Shown here piece by piece: positions 18,606 through 26,823 of a DNA stretch of 64,000 bases (positions are counted from its first letter, which is position 1; every line of letters begins with the position of its first letter). Source of the stretch: Gallaecimonas sp. GXIMD4217. Its GTDB lineage: Bacteria > Pseudomonadota > Gammaproteobacteria > Enterobacterales > Gallaecimonadaceae. The stretch is from assembly GCF_038087665.1 (NCBI RefSeq), contig NZ_CP149925.1, positions 2,046,870 through 2,110,869 on the forward strand, in the 5' to 3' direction. The notes below the pieces were generated by a model. That model made no database searches. It was not told where the DNA came from and saw nothing but the letters and a program-made list of their open reading frames with translations. The position numbers and the translations under genes were made by a program.

Positions 18606-19650
18606 GAACACGCATCGCTAGCGCTCAAAGAGGTTGTCGATTCCCGGATAAAAAACAGAACAACTCATCACAAAATCATAAAGCCAGGTGTCTTAAGGCC
18701 TTCATGATTAAGCTAACCATTTGTCAAGCACATTGAAACTAAGTTGAGTCATTATCTGGATTAAAAAAGGATAACCCATGAAACATGCCTGCAGTTCAGT
18801 TTTTTTGCTTCTTTCCATTTTAGTTGTCAGTATCAGCAGTTACAGCCAAGATGAACGTCCAGTATTAAAAGGTCCCTACCTTGGGCAAAAGCCACCTGGC
18901 CTAACCCCAGAAATATTTGCTCCTGGATATGTGGCGACTAGGCATCGTGACTATAGCGGTTCCTTCACCCCTGATATGAAAGAGTTCTATTTTTCCAGAA
19001 GGGACGTCGACACTGAAAAATGGAGGTTGATAAGATTCAAGCTGGAAAATAACCAGTGGCAAGAATCAGTGGTGGGACCCAGAGTGGGGCGTCCTATACT
19101 TGCGCCAGATGGCAAGATCATGCATCTGGGCAATAAATACATGGAACGCACCAGTAATGGCTGGTCAGAGATAAAAAGCCTGGGCCCCATGTTCGACCGG
19201 GAAGATTGGGGCATCATGCGTCTCTCGGCCTCAGCCAAAGGCACTTATGTGTTTGATGACTATAAGAATAATGATGTAATCCGAATTTCAGAAATTGAAG
19301 ATGGCATACGTCAGCCCCCAAAATTGTTGGGACCGCAAATAAACTCGGGAAAATGGACTGCCCACCCTTTTATCGCACCAGATGAATCTTACTTAATTTG
19401 GGATAGTGAAAAGGACGATGGATATGGCGATACAGATCTCTATATCAGCTTTCGCCAACAAGATGGCTCATGGGGGGAGGCCATAAACTTGGGGGCGATA
19501 ATAAATACTGACGGCGTTGAGGCAAGCGCGTATGTCTCGCCCGATGGCAAGTATCTATTTTTTAATCGAAGCCCAACAAGTGCGGAAGACGGCGGTGACC
19601 CTGAGGGAGATATCTACTGGGTGGATTCACAGGTCATAGAGATGCTCAGG

Positions 19651-20700
19651 GGCGTTGTTGATCAAATCAGTCTCTGGACGGCCCAACCCCCAAGGCCGCC
19701 AGGCCCTTAGCCGACCTGCTGGCGTTCGGGCATACCCAGTCCTATGACTTTGTTCATCACCTTCACCCCGGCCAGGGCTTCGGCAACCTGGCCGTTGTAG
19801 TCGCGCAGGCTCAGCTTTGGGCCAATCAGCTGCTTGTAGCGGGACATCGCCGTTTCTGCCAGGGAACGCCGGTGATAGCCACTGCGACTTTTCCATTCAT
19901 CAAGGCGACCGGCCTTGAGCGCCGCCACCGCTTCGTTTCTGGGATGGCCATCCTCCCAGAACCCTGCTGTCTTGCGCGGTGGAATAACAGCCCTGGCGCC
20001 CTTTCTCATTACCAGCCGATGGCACCCCTTGCTGTCGTAGGCACCGTCGGCACTGACTCGTTCGATGCGACGGCGAAGCGGGTTCAGCAGGAACGGCAAC
20101 ACTTCGTTGTCGCCGACCTTATCCAGGCTGACTTCGGCGGCAACGACGGCATGACTGTCGGCATCCACCGCCAGGTGCAGCTTACGCCAGACGCGCCGCT
20201 TCTCCTTGCCGTGCTTGCGTGTCTTCCACTCCCCTTCGCCGAACACCTTGAGGCCGGTGGCGTCAATGACCAGGTGGGTCATGTCGCCCTGGCTGCGCCG
20301 GCGATAGCGGATAGTCACCGTCTTGGCACGCTTGCTGATACAGCTGTAACTGGGCGAGGACAGCGGCACCTCCATCAGTCGAAACAGGGAGTTGATAAAG
20401 CCCTCCAGGGCCCGCAGCGGCAGGTTGAAGAGGCCCTTCAGCATCAGCGCCGTCTCGATGGCGGTATCGCTGTACTCAAAGCCTCGCCCCCGGCCACCGT
20501 GGTGCTGCTGGCAGCGCCAATGGCGGATGGCGGCCTCGTCCATCCAGACGGTCAATGACCCCCTGTTGACCAATGCGCGGTTGTACGCTGCCCAGTTGCT
20601 GATCTTGTGTCTGGCCTTGCCCATCCGTTGTTTCCCGTGAGTGCGACGCGGATCAGATCACGGCAACACGGAATGGTTCAACGATTTGGGAAACAACGCC
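19651..20700 (-). mobile_element. IS903-like insertion sequence, copy 2
   Basis: 1050 bp with the same ends as copy 1 (GGCGTTGTT and AACAACGCC) and a perfect 9-bp target duplication ATGCTCAGG (19642-19650 and 20701-20709). Confidence 0.95.
19707..20624 (-). CDS. IS903-like DDE transposase, copy 2
   Basis: A 305-aa transposase nearly identical to copy 1. The DDE residues are intact (DATGLKVFGE, SADGAYDS, SLAETAMSRYK). Differences from copy 1 include Ser for Phe before RYKQ and a final Gly in place of Asn. Confidence 0.95.
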   Translation of the reverse strand: MGKARHKISNWAAYNRALVNRGSLTVWMDEAAIRHWRCQQHHGGRGRGFEYSDTAIETALMLKGLFNLPLRALEGFINSLFRLMEVPLSSPSYSCISKRAKTVTIRYRRRSQGDMTHLVIDATGLKVFGEGEWKTRKHGKEKRRVWRKLHLAVDADSHAVVAAEVSLDKVGDNEVLPFLLNPLRRRIERVSADGAYDSKGCHRLVMRKGARAVIPPRKTAGFWEDGHPRNEAVAALKAGRLDEWKSRSGYHRRSLAETAMSRYKQLIGPKLSLRDYNGQVAEALAGVKVMNKVIGLGMPERQQVG

Positions 20701-20708
20701 ATGCTCAG

Positions 20709-20786
20709 GCCTAAACAATAGCCCATACAGCAGTCGAAGTAAGAGCAAGGCCAGAAGCGGCGACTATTTCGGGCGTTGATAGGCCT
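20709..20786 (+). repeat. Probable attC of the beta-propeller cassette
   Basis: CCTAAACAATAGCCC on the left faces GGGCGTTGATAGG on the right, with an inner AGTCG/CGACT stem. The fold is imperfect but has the R/L box order of attC. The native stop codon of the gene lies within the left arm, as often in cassettes. Moderate confidence because the boxes deviate from consensus. Confidence 0.45.
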
Positions 20787-20791
20787 TGTTG

Positions 20792-21839
20792 GGCCTTGTT
20801 GAGCAATTCACCCCCAGGGCCTGCGTTCCCCAACCCCGACCGGGGTTATTGGACCATTTCACTGACCGGCATGCCCAAGGCCGTCATCTTGTTCAACGCC
20901 GCGACCCGGGCCATCGCCTCGCCGACTTGGCCGTTGTAGTCGCGCAGGCTCAGCTTAGGGCCAATCAGCTGCTTGTAGCGGGACATCGCCGTTTCTGCCA
21001 GGGAACGCCGGTGATAGCCGCTGCGGATTTTCCAGTCATCAAGGCGACCGGCCTTGAGCGCCGCCACCGCTTCGTTTCTGGGATGGCCATCCTCCCAGAA
21101 CCCTGCTGTCTTGCGCGGTTGAATAACAGCCCTGGCGCCCTTTCTCATTACCAGCCGATGGCACCCCTTGCTGTCGTAGGCACCGTCGGCACTGACTCGT
21201 TCGATGCGACGGCGAAGCGGGTTCAGCAGGAAAGGCAACACTTCGTTGTCGCCAACCTTATCCAGGCTGACTTCGGCGGCAACGACGGCATGGCTGTCGG
21301 CATCCACTGCCAGGTGCAGCTTACGCCAGACGCGCCGCTTCTCCTTGCCGTGCTTGCGTGTCTTCCACTCCCCTTCGCCGAACACCTTGAGGCCGGTGGC
21401 GTCAATGACCAGGTGGGTCATGTCGCCCTGGCTGCGCCGGCGATAGCGGATAGTCACCGTCTTGGCACGCTTGCTGATACAGCTGTAGCTGGGCGAGGAC
21501 AGCGGCACATCCATCAGTCGAAACAGGGAGTTGATAAAGCCCTCCAGGGCCCGCAGCGGCAGGTTGAAGAGGCCCTTCAGCATCAGCGCCGTCTCGATGG
21601 CGGTATCGCTGTACTCAAAACCTCGCCCCCGGCCACCGTGGTGCTGCTGGCAGCGCCAATGACGGATGGCGGCTTCGTCCATCCAGACGGTCAATGACCC
21701 CCTGTTGACCAATGCGCGGTTGTACGCTGCCCAGTTGCTGATCTTGTGTCTGGCCTTGCCCATCCGTTGTTTCCCGTGAGTGCGACGCGGATCAGATCAC
21801 GGCAACACGGAATGGTTCAACGATTTGGGAAACAACGCC
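20792..21839 (-). mobile_element. IS903-like copy 3, chimeric, no target duplication
   Basis: 1048 bp. The right three quarters (from about 20930 to AACAACGCC at 21831-21839) match copies 1 and 2 almost exactly. The left 140 bp are a diverged sequence with a related end, GGCCTTGTTGAGC. The flanking 9-mers (GCCTTGTTG and ATCTTTAGC) differ. This points to recombination between two related IS copies rather than clean insertion. A direct repeat GGCCTTGTTG also sits at 20782-20791. Confidence 0.8.
20846..21763 (-). CDS. IS903-like DDE transposase, copy 3 (chimeric C-terminus)
   Basis: 305 aa. Residues up to about 278 match copies 1 and 2; the C-terminal 27 residues diverge (GEAMARVAALNKMTALGMP against AEALAGVKVMNKVIGLGMP). 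The new C-terminus still fits the IS903 family, so the switch joined two related genes in frame. DDE residues intact. Confidence 0.92.
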   Translation of the reverse strand: MGKARHKISNWAAYNRALVNRGSLTVWMDEAAIRHWRCQQHHGGRGRGFEYSDTAIETALMLKGLFNLPLRALEGFINSLFRLMDVPLSSPSYSCISKRAKTVTIRYRRRSQGDMTHLVIDATGLKVFGEGEWKTRKHGKEKRRVWRKLHLAVDADSHAVVAAEVSLDKVGDNEVLPFLLNPLRRRIERVSADGAYDSKGCHRLVMRKGARAVIQPRKTAGFWEDGHPRNEAVAALKAGRLDDWKIRSGYHRRSLAETAMSRYKQLIGPKLSLRDYNGQVGEAMARVAALNKMTALGMPVSEMVQ

Positions 21840-21866
21840 ATCTTTAGCTGATGAGCGTCTAACAAG

Positions 21867-21948
21867 TGACTGTGGTGTTCAGTCAACAGATCAGGGCGTT
21901 TTTTCGCACCATTTCTCGCCGTTCTTGACCATGGTGTTGAGGTTGACG
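21867..21948 (-). mobile_element. Fragment of the IS110-group element (left end)
   Basis: About 82 bp nearly identical to 16895-16976, the end holding the transposase C-terminus, and preceded by TCTAACAAG. It stops abruptly at GACGAT, where an IS3-family fragment starts. It records a second insertion of this element at an attC-like left core, later deleted. Confidence 0.85.
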
Positions 21949-22074
21949 ATGCCCGCTTACAAGACAGGAAAACGCACCCAGCAATACCGCGTTGAATTCA
22001 AGGTCAAGGCCGTGTTGTGGAGTCATGGGGCCCACCGCAGCGCAATCCAGTGGCCGAGGCGCTCAAGGGGGTGA
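21949..22074 (+). pseudogene. Remnant of an IS3-family transposase OrfA
   Basis: The ATG at 21949 opens MPAYKTGKRTQQYRVEFKVK, the N-terminus of IS3-family OrfA proteins. The frame breaks near 22050: the following bases in another frame read VAEALK, matching the next part of the family. Nothing of the rest remains. It marks the junction between integron debris and the native chromosome. Confidence 0.75.
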
Positions 22075-22167
22075 GACGCGCCGTAGCCGGATCAGGGGCT
22101 CCAAGAGCCCCCTGCTCGAAACGCCCAAAACCGCTATCATGGCCCTTTGCGCTACCCAGGACGGCCC

Positions 22168-23640
22168 ATGCCCAGATTCCCCAACGCCCACCCCAGGTTC
22201 AGCAAGGAAAAGCTCAGCCTGGCCCTTTGCCTCCTTGCCGCCGTCGCCATGCTGATCTGGCCGGCCGAGCTGCTGGCCCTGGCGTCCGGCCTGAGCCGCT
22301 TTGCCATCACCCGCTTCGATCTGGCCTTTATCCTGGTGTCGTCGGCACTATTGCTGCTGTGCCTGGGCCTGGCCCTGAGCCCGCTGGGACGGCGGCGCCT
22401 GGGCGGCGAGGATGCCCTGCCCGAGTTCGGGCTGGCGAGCTGGCTGGCCATGCTGTTCGCCGCCGGCATGGGTTCCGGACTCATCTTCTGGGGGGTGGCC
22501 GAGCCCCTCTACCACTATGCCAATCCGCCCGCCTTCGCCGCCGACGCTCCCTCCCCCAAGGACACCGCCCTGGCCCTGACCTATTTCCACTGGGGGAGCC
22601 ACGCCTGGAGCATCTACGCCATGGCGGGCCTGGTGATGGCCTGGTTCGCCTTCAACCGCGGCCGGGTGATGAACATCTCCGCCAGCTTCACCGCCAGGCG
22701 CGGTGCCAGTCGTTACGATCTGCTCGACTTCATGGCGGTGCTGGCCATTGTCTTCGGCCTGGCCGGCACCCTGGCCAACACCATCGCGTTGGTGCAGACC
22801 GGCCTGGAACAGGCATTGGACTTTGCCATGGGCGGCGTGGGCTTTCGGCTTTCCCTGCTGGTGCTGATCGCCGCCGCCTTTTCCCTGTCTTCCGCCCTTG
22901 GACTGGGCAGGGGCATCAAGCGGCTCAGCCAGTTCAACCTGGCCTTCGTGCTGCTGATGCTGGTGCTGGCGGTGCTCTGGGCAGGCCCCCTCAAGGTGCT
23001 GGCCAGGGCCGCCGGCTCCACCCTGGCCTATGTCCAGGCGCTGCCGGCGCTGTCCTTTTCCATCGACGAGGCGTCACGGCAATGGAGCCAGGGCTGGAGC
23101 GTGATCTACCTCATCTGGTGGATCGCCTGGGCCCCCTTCGTGGGCCCCTTTATCGCCCGCATCAGCCGCGGCCGCACGGTGCGCCAGTTCCTGCTCTGCA
23201 CCATTTTTGCGCCGACCCTGACCTCCATCCTCTGGTTCAGCGCCTTCGGCGGCAGCGCCCTGGACGCCGAGGCCCTGCCACAGCTGGTGGCGGCGGTGAA
23301 CCGGGACTACACACAGGGATTGTTCGCCTTCCTGGAATTGGTGCCCCAGGGCCAGCTGCTGGCCCTGGCCGCCATGGCACTGCTGATCACCTTCGTGGTG
23401 ACCAGCGCCGATTCGGCCGTCTATGTCACCGGCATGCTCACCGGCAACACCGGGCTCAGGGCCAAGCTGGCCTGGAGCCTGATCCTGGTGGCCATCACGG
23501 CGGCCCTGGTGCTCAAGAACGATGTGGATCTCAACAAGGAAGTGGCCATACTGGGCGCCATTCCCTTCACCCTGGTGCTGCTGGCCCAGGTGGCCATGCT
23601 GCTGCAGAGCCTGGGGGCTAGCCGCAAGGCCGGGCAGTAA
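22168..23640 (+). CDS. BCCT family betaine/carnitine/choline transporter
   Basis: A 490-aa inner-membrane transporter with 12 hydrophobic segments. Diagnostic BCCT features: FAAGMGSGLIFWGVAEPLYH (the glycine-rich segment of TM3), HWGSHAWSIYA and, in TM8, IYLIWWIAWAPFVGPFIARI. It would take up compatible solutes such as glycine betaine by Na+ or H+ symport. The C-terminal cytosolic tail is very short, so osmosensing as in BetP is unlikely. Start at ATG 22168 with AGGA about 8 nt upstream; a TTG 21 bp earlier is less likely. First chromosomal gene after the integron debris. Confidence 0.92.
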   Translation: MPRFPNAHPRFSKEKLSLALCLLAAVAMLIWPAELLALASGLSRFAITRFDLAFILVSSALLLLCLGLALSPLGRRRLGGEDALPEFGLASWLAMLFAAGMGSGLIFWGVAEPLYHYANPPAFAADAPSPKDTALALTYFHWGSHAWSIYAMAGLVMAWFAFNRGRVMNISASFTARRGASRYDLLDFMAVLAIVFGLAGTLANTIALVQTGLEQALDFAMGGVGFRLSLLVLIAAAFSLSSALGLGRGIKRLSQFNLAFVLLMLVLAVLWAGPLKVLARAAGSTLAYVQALPALSFSIDEASRQWSQGWSVIYLIWWIAWAPFVGPFIARISRGRTVRQFLLCTIFAPTLTSILWFSAFGGSALDAEALPQLVAAVNRDYTQGLFAFLELVPQGQLLALAAMALLITFVVTSADSAVYVTGMLTGNTGLRAKLAWSLILVAITAALVLKNDVDLNKEVAILGAIPFTLVLLAQVAMLLQSLGASRKAGQ

Positions 23641-23666
23641 AAAGGGCAGCCATGGCTGCCCTTGCT
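23640..23666. terminator. Shared bidirectional terminator (BCCT / ppiC)
   Basis: Self-complementary stem AAGGGCAGCC/GGCTGCCCTT with flanking A-run on the left, lying between two convergent stop codons. The T-run is good only for the minus-strand gene. Confidence 0.75.
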
Positions 23667-23947
23667 CAGTTGGAGCGGTAGACGGTCTTGATCAGGTGCC
23701 AGCCGAACTTGGTCTTGACCGGGCCGTGCACCTTGAGCAGCTCCTTCTTGAACACCACGTCGTCGAAGGGCTTGACCATGTCGCCCTGGCGGAATTCGCC
23801 AAGGTCGCCGCCGCGCTTTTTGCTGGGGCACAGGGAGTGCTTCTTGGCCAGCTGGCGGAAGTCGCCGCCCTTGTCCAGCTGCTGCTTGATCTTCTCCGCC
23901 TCTTCGCGGGTCTTGACCAGAATGTGATAGGCACTGGCTGTGGCCAT
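23666..23947 (-). CDS. ppiC: Peptidyl-prolyl cis-trans isomerase C (parvulin)
   Basis: A 93-aa single-domain cytosolic parvulin that isomerises X-Pro bonds. Typical motifs: AYHILVKT at the N-terminus, KHSLCPS, KRGGDLGEF and the C-terminal FGWHLIKT. Length equals the E. coli PpiC family. Lone gene, convergent with the transporter. Confidence 0.95.
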   Translation of the reverse strand: MATASAYHILVKTREEAEKIKQQLDKGGDFRQLAKKHSLCPSKKRGGDLGEFRQGDMVKPFDDVVFKKELLKVHGPVKTKFGWHLIKTVYRSN

Positions 23948-24152
23948 GTTGAACTCCTGTGTTTTACGGGGCGCCTATTGTAGCGCCACCAGCCGGGCAG
24001 GCAAGCCGCTCCCATCGTTAAGACAAGGTTACAATTTAAGCCGCTGATAATTAAGCAAAGCCATTGGCCTGTTCCGGCCGATGTGGTGTCATTGCCGCCA
24101 TGCTTCGCCGCCCCTGGCGACAACGGATTGTATTTTGATCCAAGGAGTGACC

Positions 24153-25754
24153 ATGTACCCCCAACTGGCCCTGTTGCTGACCGCCATGGCGTCCCCGTCC
24201 GAAGTCCTCGGCAATACCGAGATCTGGCTGATCAGTGGCGAGCAGTGCAACAGCTGCGCCCTCTTCGACGAAGCGGCCAAGAAGCGCGGCTACGGCAGCT
24301 CGCTGGCCTATAGACCGGGCGGCCCGGAAACGACGCTGGAGCTTCCCATAGTCCGCAAGGACAAGGCCGCCCTGGCGCCGGCCATCACCGCCCAGATGCG
24401 CGGCGAATACGGTCCCGGCCATGAAGGCTGGCAGCAAATGCTGACCGTGGCCCTGGTCAGGAAGGGCGAGGTGCTCAGTTACGGCAATATCGCCGAGTCC
24501 GCCGACATCAATCGGGCCCGCTACTCGGAGCAGGTGATGATGCCGCCGGCCGGCCCGGAACCGGATCACCCCGCCCTGGCGCCCGTTTCCGCCTACCACG
24601 ACTTCTTCGTGGCCAACTGGAACCTGGAATACTTCGTCGACCTGGCCCTTGGCCGGCCAGCCGCGGCCAAGGACCCGCTTATCGAACTGGGCCGCGAAAC
24701 CGACCTGCCCCTGGCCAAGCGCAACCTGGTGCTCTGGGGCAGCGCCGCCGTACCGATGCGCAACAGCCTCTTCATCCATGAACGTATCAAGGACATTGGG
24801 GCCAGCCTGGCGCCACTGCAGGGCCAGGATGCCAGCACCACTGTGCTCTACGGCCATGGCTCGGGCGTCGGCGCCAACGACACCAGCTACCAGGATGGCA
24901 AGGCCATCCGCTTCAAGAAGGCCGACATCAACGCCGATCTGCCCGCCAGCCAGGCGGGCTTCAGCACCCTGTTCAGCGCCCTCAACCGCCAGCCGGACGC
25001 CAGGACCCTGCTGGTGCAGGTGGGCCATTCCAACACCTTCGGCTCGCCGCTGTGGGGCAAGCTTACCCCCATGACGCCAGACGACTTCAGGGCCGCCGTC
25101 AACGGCCAGGATCTGGTCATGATCAGCGGCGCCTGCCACAGCGGCCGCTTCGCCAACACCGCCAGCTGCGGCTTCTACGCCGCCCATCCGGACGTGATCG
25201 CCTCCGGCTGCCAGCTGTCCGCCGAGGCCATCCGTCATTCCGACGACTACCTGCGCCACTTCTTCGCCGCCCTCAAGGCCAAGGGCGCCGACGCCGACGG
25301 CAACGGCCGGCTCAGCTTCGCCGAGGCCCACTGGCATGCGGTGACCAGGGTCGAGCCCCAGAACCTGCCCTATACGGACATCGACGCCCTGGCCGATGCC
25401 TATTTTGCCGAACACCCCCTGCCGGACAGCATGCCGGTCGCCGGGATCCGCGCCCTGGCCAAGGTGGCCACGCCGGCGGAGCAGCAGGCGCTCACCCGCA
25501 TGACCCAGGCCCTGGACGCCAGCCACAAAATCGCCCTGACCGACATGGTGGCCGAAAACCGCGCCGCCAACGCCAGGCTGGAAGGCGCCGGCGAACTGCC
25601 CTCCACCGAGCGCCGCGTCAAGGCCGCCCTGGCCACCCGCCTGGCGCTGCCGATGCTGGCGCGTAGGCTGCTGTTCAAGGCCGAACGGCCCCAGGACGCG
25701 GCCCTGGCCGCCAAGGCCAGCTGCGAGGCCCAGGCCATAAGCGATTACCTGTAA
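24153..25754 (+). CDS. Multidomain protein with thioredoxin-like CxxC, caspase-like His/Cys and EF-hand motifs; unknown function
   Basis: 533 aa, start ATG 24153 with AAGGAG upstream. The N-terminus (residues 1-20) may be a weak signal peptide. Residues 22-50 begin a thioredoxin-like fold with CNSC at 32-35. Further on, VLYGHGSG (His235) or VGHSNTFG (His292) and ISGACHSG (Cys328) have the spacing and local sequence of caspase-fold (clan CD) peptidases. DADGNGRLSFAE (380-391) is an EF-hand calcium loop. The C-terminus is helical. I do not know a named family with this combination. An envelope protease or peptidase-like sensor controlled by calcium is inference only. Cytosolic location cannot be excluded. 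Confidence 0.65.
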   Translation: MYPQLALLLTAMASPSEVLGNTEIWLISGEQCNSCALFDEAAKKRGYGSSLAYRPGGPETTLELPIVRKDKAALAPAITAQMRGEYGPGHEGWQQMLTVALVRKGEVLSYGNIAESADINRARYSEQVMMPPAGPEPDHPALAPVSAYHDFFVANWNLEYFVDLALGRPAAAKDPLIELGRETDLPLAKRNLVLWGSAAVPMRNSLFIHERIKDIGASLAPLQGQDASTTVLYGHGSGVGANDTSYQDGKAIRFKKADINADLPASQAGFSTLFSALNRQPDARTLLVQVGHSNTFGSPLWGKLTPMTPDDFRAAVNGQDLVMISGACHSGRFANTASCGFYAAHPDVIASGCQLSAEAIRHSDDYLRHFFAALKAKGADADGNGRLSFAEAHWHAVTRVEPQNLPYTDIDALADAYFAEHPLPDSMPVAGIRALAKVATPAEQQALTRMTQALDASHKIALTDMVAENRAANARLEGAGELPSTERRVKAALATRLALPMLARRLLFKAERPQDAALAAKASCEAQAISDYL

Positions 25755-25848
25755 AATGCCCATCGAACTTGCCGGCGGGCCATTGCACCGGCCGCTACTG
25801 TGCCGTTAAGGTCGGCAGTACCGGCCTTAACAAAACAGGGATGTATCC

Positions 25849-26817
25849 ATGAAAAACTACACCTTTGCGGTTCTTGTGGATGGCGAGAACGCCAGCCCCA
25901 AGCAACTGGCCGCCGTGCTGCGGGAAGTGGAAAAGAAGGGCGATATTGCCATCAAGCGCGTCTATGCCGACTGGACCAACCCGGCCCAAGGCGGCTGGCA
26001 ACAGCCCCTGCTCGAACACGGCGCCAGGCCGGTGCACCAGTTCAACAACGGCAAGGACGCCGCCGATCACGCCCTGATCATGGACGCCATCGAATTGACC
26101 CACAGCCACTCCAGGATAGATGCCTTCTGCGTCGTCTCCTCCGACGGCGGCTACCATGGCCTGGCCCAACGTATCCGTGAAAAAGGGTTGTTCATGATGG
26201 GCATAGGCGAGCGCAACACCCCGGAGCGCCTGCGCCGGGCCTGCCACCACTTCGTGTACCGGGATCTGCTGGAACACAGCGACGAGGCCAGGGAGCCGTC
26301 CGACAAGGTGGAGATCAGCGTCGAGCGCCTGCTGGTCAAGGCGGTCCAGGCCGGGCAAAACGACGATGAGTCAATCTACCTGGGCGTCCTCGGCAGCCAG
26401 CTGAAGAAGCTGGATCCCGCCTTTGATCCACGCTCCTATGGTTTTCACTCCCTCAAGGAGCTGGTCAAGGCCCAGACCCACCTGCTGGCCGTGCAGGAAA
26501 ACTCCCCGGAGCAGGTCTATGTCAGCCTCCGCGAGGGCGTTGGCCAGCAAGGCAGAGGCGAAGTCCTGGAAGGTCAGGTCAGCCGCTGGATCCATACCTA
26601 TGGCTTTATCGAAGCCAAGGGCGCTACCTACTACTTCAACGCCGTCAATATCGACACCGGCCAACGGGAACACCGGATCCGCACCGGCGACAAGGTGCGT
26701 TTCGAGGTGGATAAGGCCCCTGATCCTGGCGCCGAGCATACCTCCGACAAGAACGGCCGGGCCAGGCAGGTGCATTTCCTCGAGATCCTCGACGCCTCGC
26801 TCAGAAACGCCAGCTAG
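25849..26817 (+). CDS. NYN domain RNase-like protein with OST-HTH and cold-shock-like C-terminus
   Basis: A 322-aa cytosolic protein. Residues 1-150 are a NYN/LabA-type PIN-fold domain with acidic residues in VLVDGENAS, GKDAADHALIMDAIE and SSDGGYHGLAQR, the metal-binding nuclease pattern. Residues about 160-225 look like an OST-HTH/LOTUS domain (LGSQLKKLDPAFDPRSYGF, then LKELV). Residues about 235-315 contain GQVSRWIHTYGFIEAKG, a cold-shock-like OB fold for RNA binding. Together this suggests an RNA-directed nuclease. It is convergent with rtcB, an RNA ligase gene, 6 bp away, but the two are not co-transcribed. Confidence 0.8.
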   Translation: MKNYTFAVLVDGENASPKQLAAVLREVEKKGDIAIKRVYADWTNPAQGGWQQPLLEHGARPVHQFNNGKDAADHALIMDAIELTHSHSRIDAFCVVSSDGGYHGLAQRIREKGLFMMGIGERNTPERLRRACHHFVYRDLLEHSDEAREPSDKVEISVERLLVKAVQAGQNDDESIYLGVLGSQLKKLDPAFDPRSYGFHSLKELVKAQTHLLAVQENSPEQVYVSLREGVGQQGRGEVLEGQVSRWIHTYGFIEAKGATYYFNAVNIDTGQREHRIRTGDKVRFEVDKAPDPGAEHTSDKNGRARQVHFLEILDASLRNAS

Positions 26818-26823
26818 CTCCCC

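Larger units (their letters stand above)
18778..20721 (+). pseudogene. Exported PD40/WD40-like beta-propeller protein gene interrupted by an IS903-like element
   Basis: Signal peptide in residues 1-24 (hydrophobic core LLLSILVVSISS). The mature protein has repeated PD40-type blades: SGSFTPDMKEFYFSR, APDGKIMHL, HPFIAPDESYLIWDS and YVSPDGKYLFFNR. IS copy 2 sits at 19651-20700 with a 9-bp duplication. Removing it gives a frame ending ...MLRPKQ with TAG at 20719-20721, about 294 aa. The disrupted frame now ends at 19710 with an 18-residue tail from the IS, the same tail that is fused to the cassette 2 protein. Only the last three native residues are lost, so function may persist. Ligand unknown. 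Confidence 0.8.

Noticed and set aside
20792..21839. Copy 3 of the IS903-like element as a simple third transposition
   Set aside because: The flanking 9-mers differ and the left 140 bp are from a diverged IS, so recombination is more likely.
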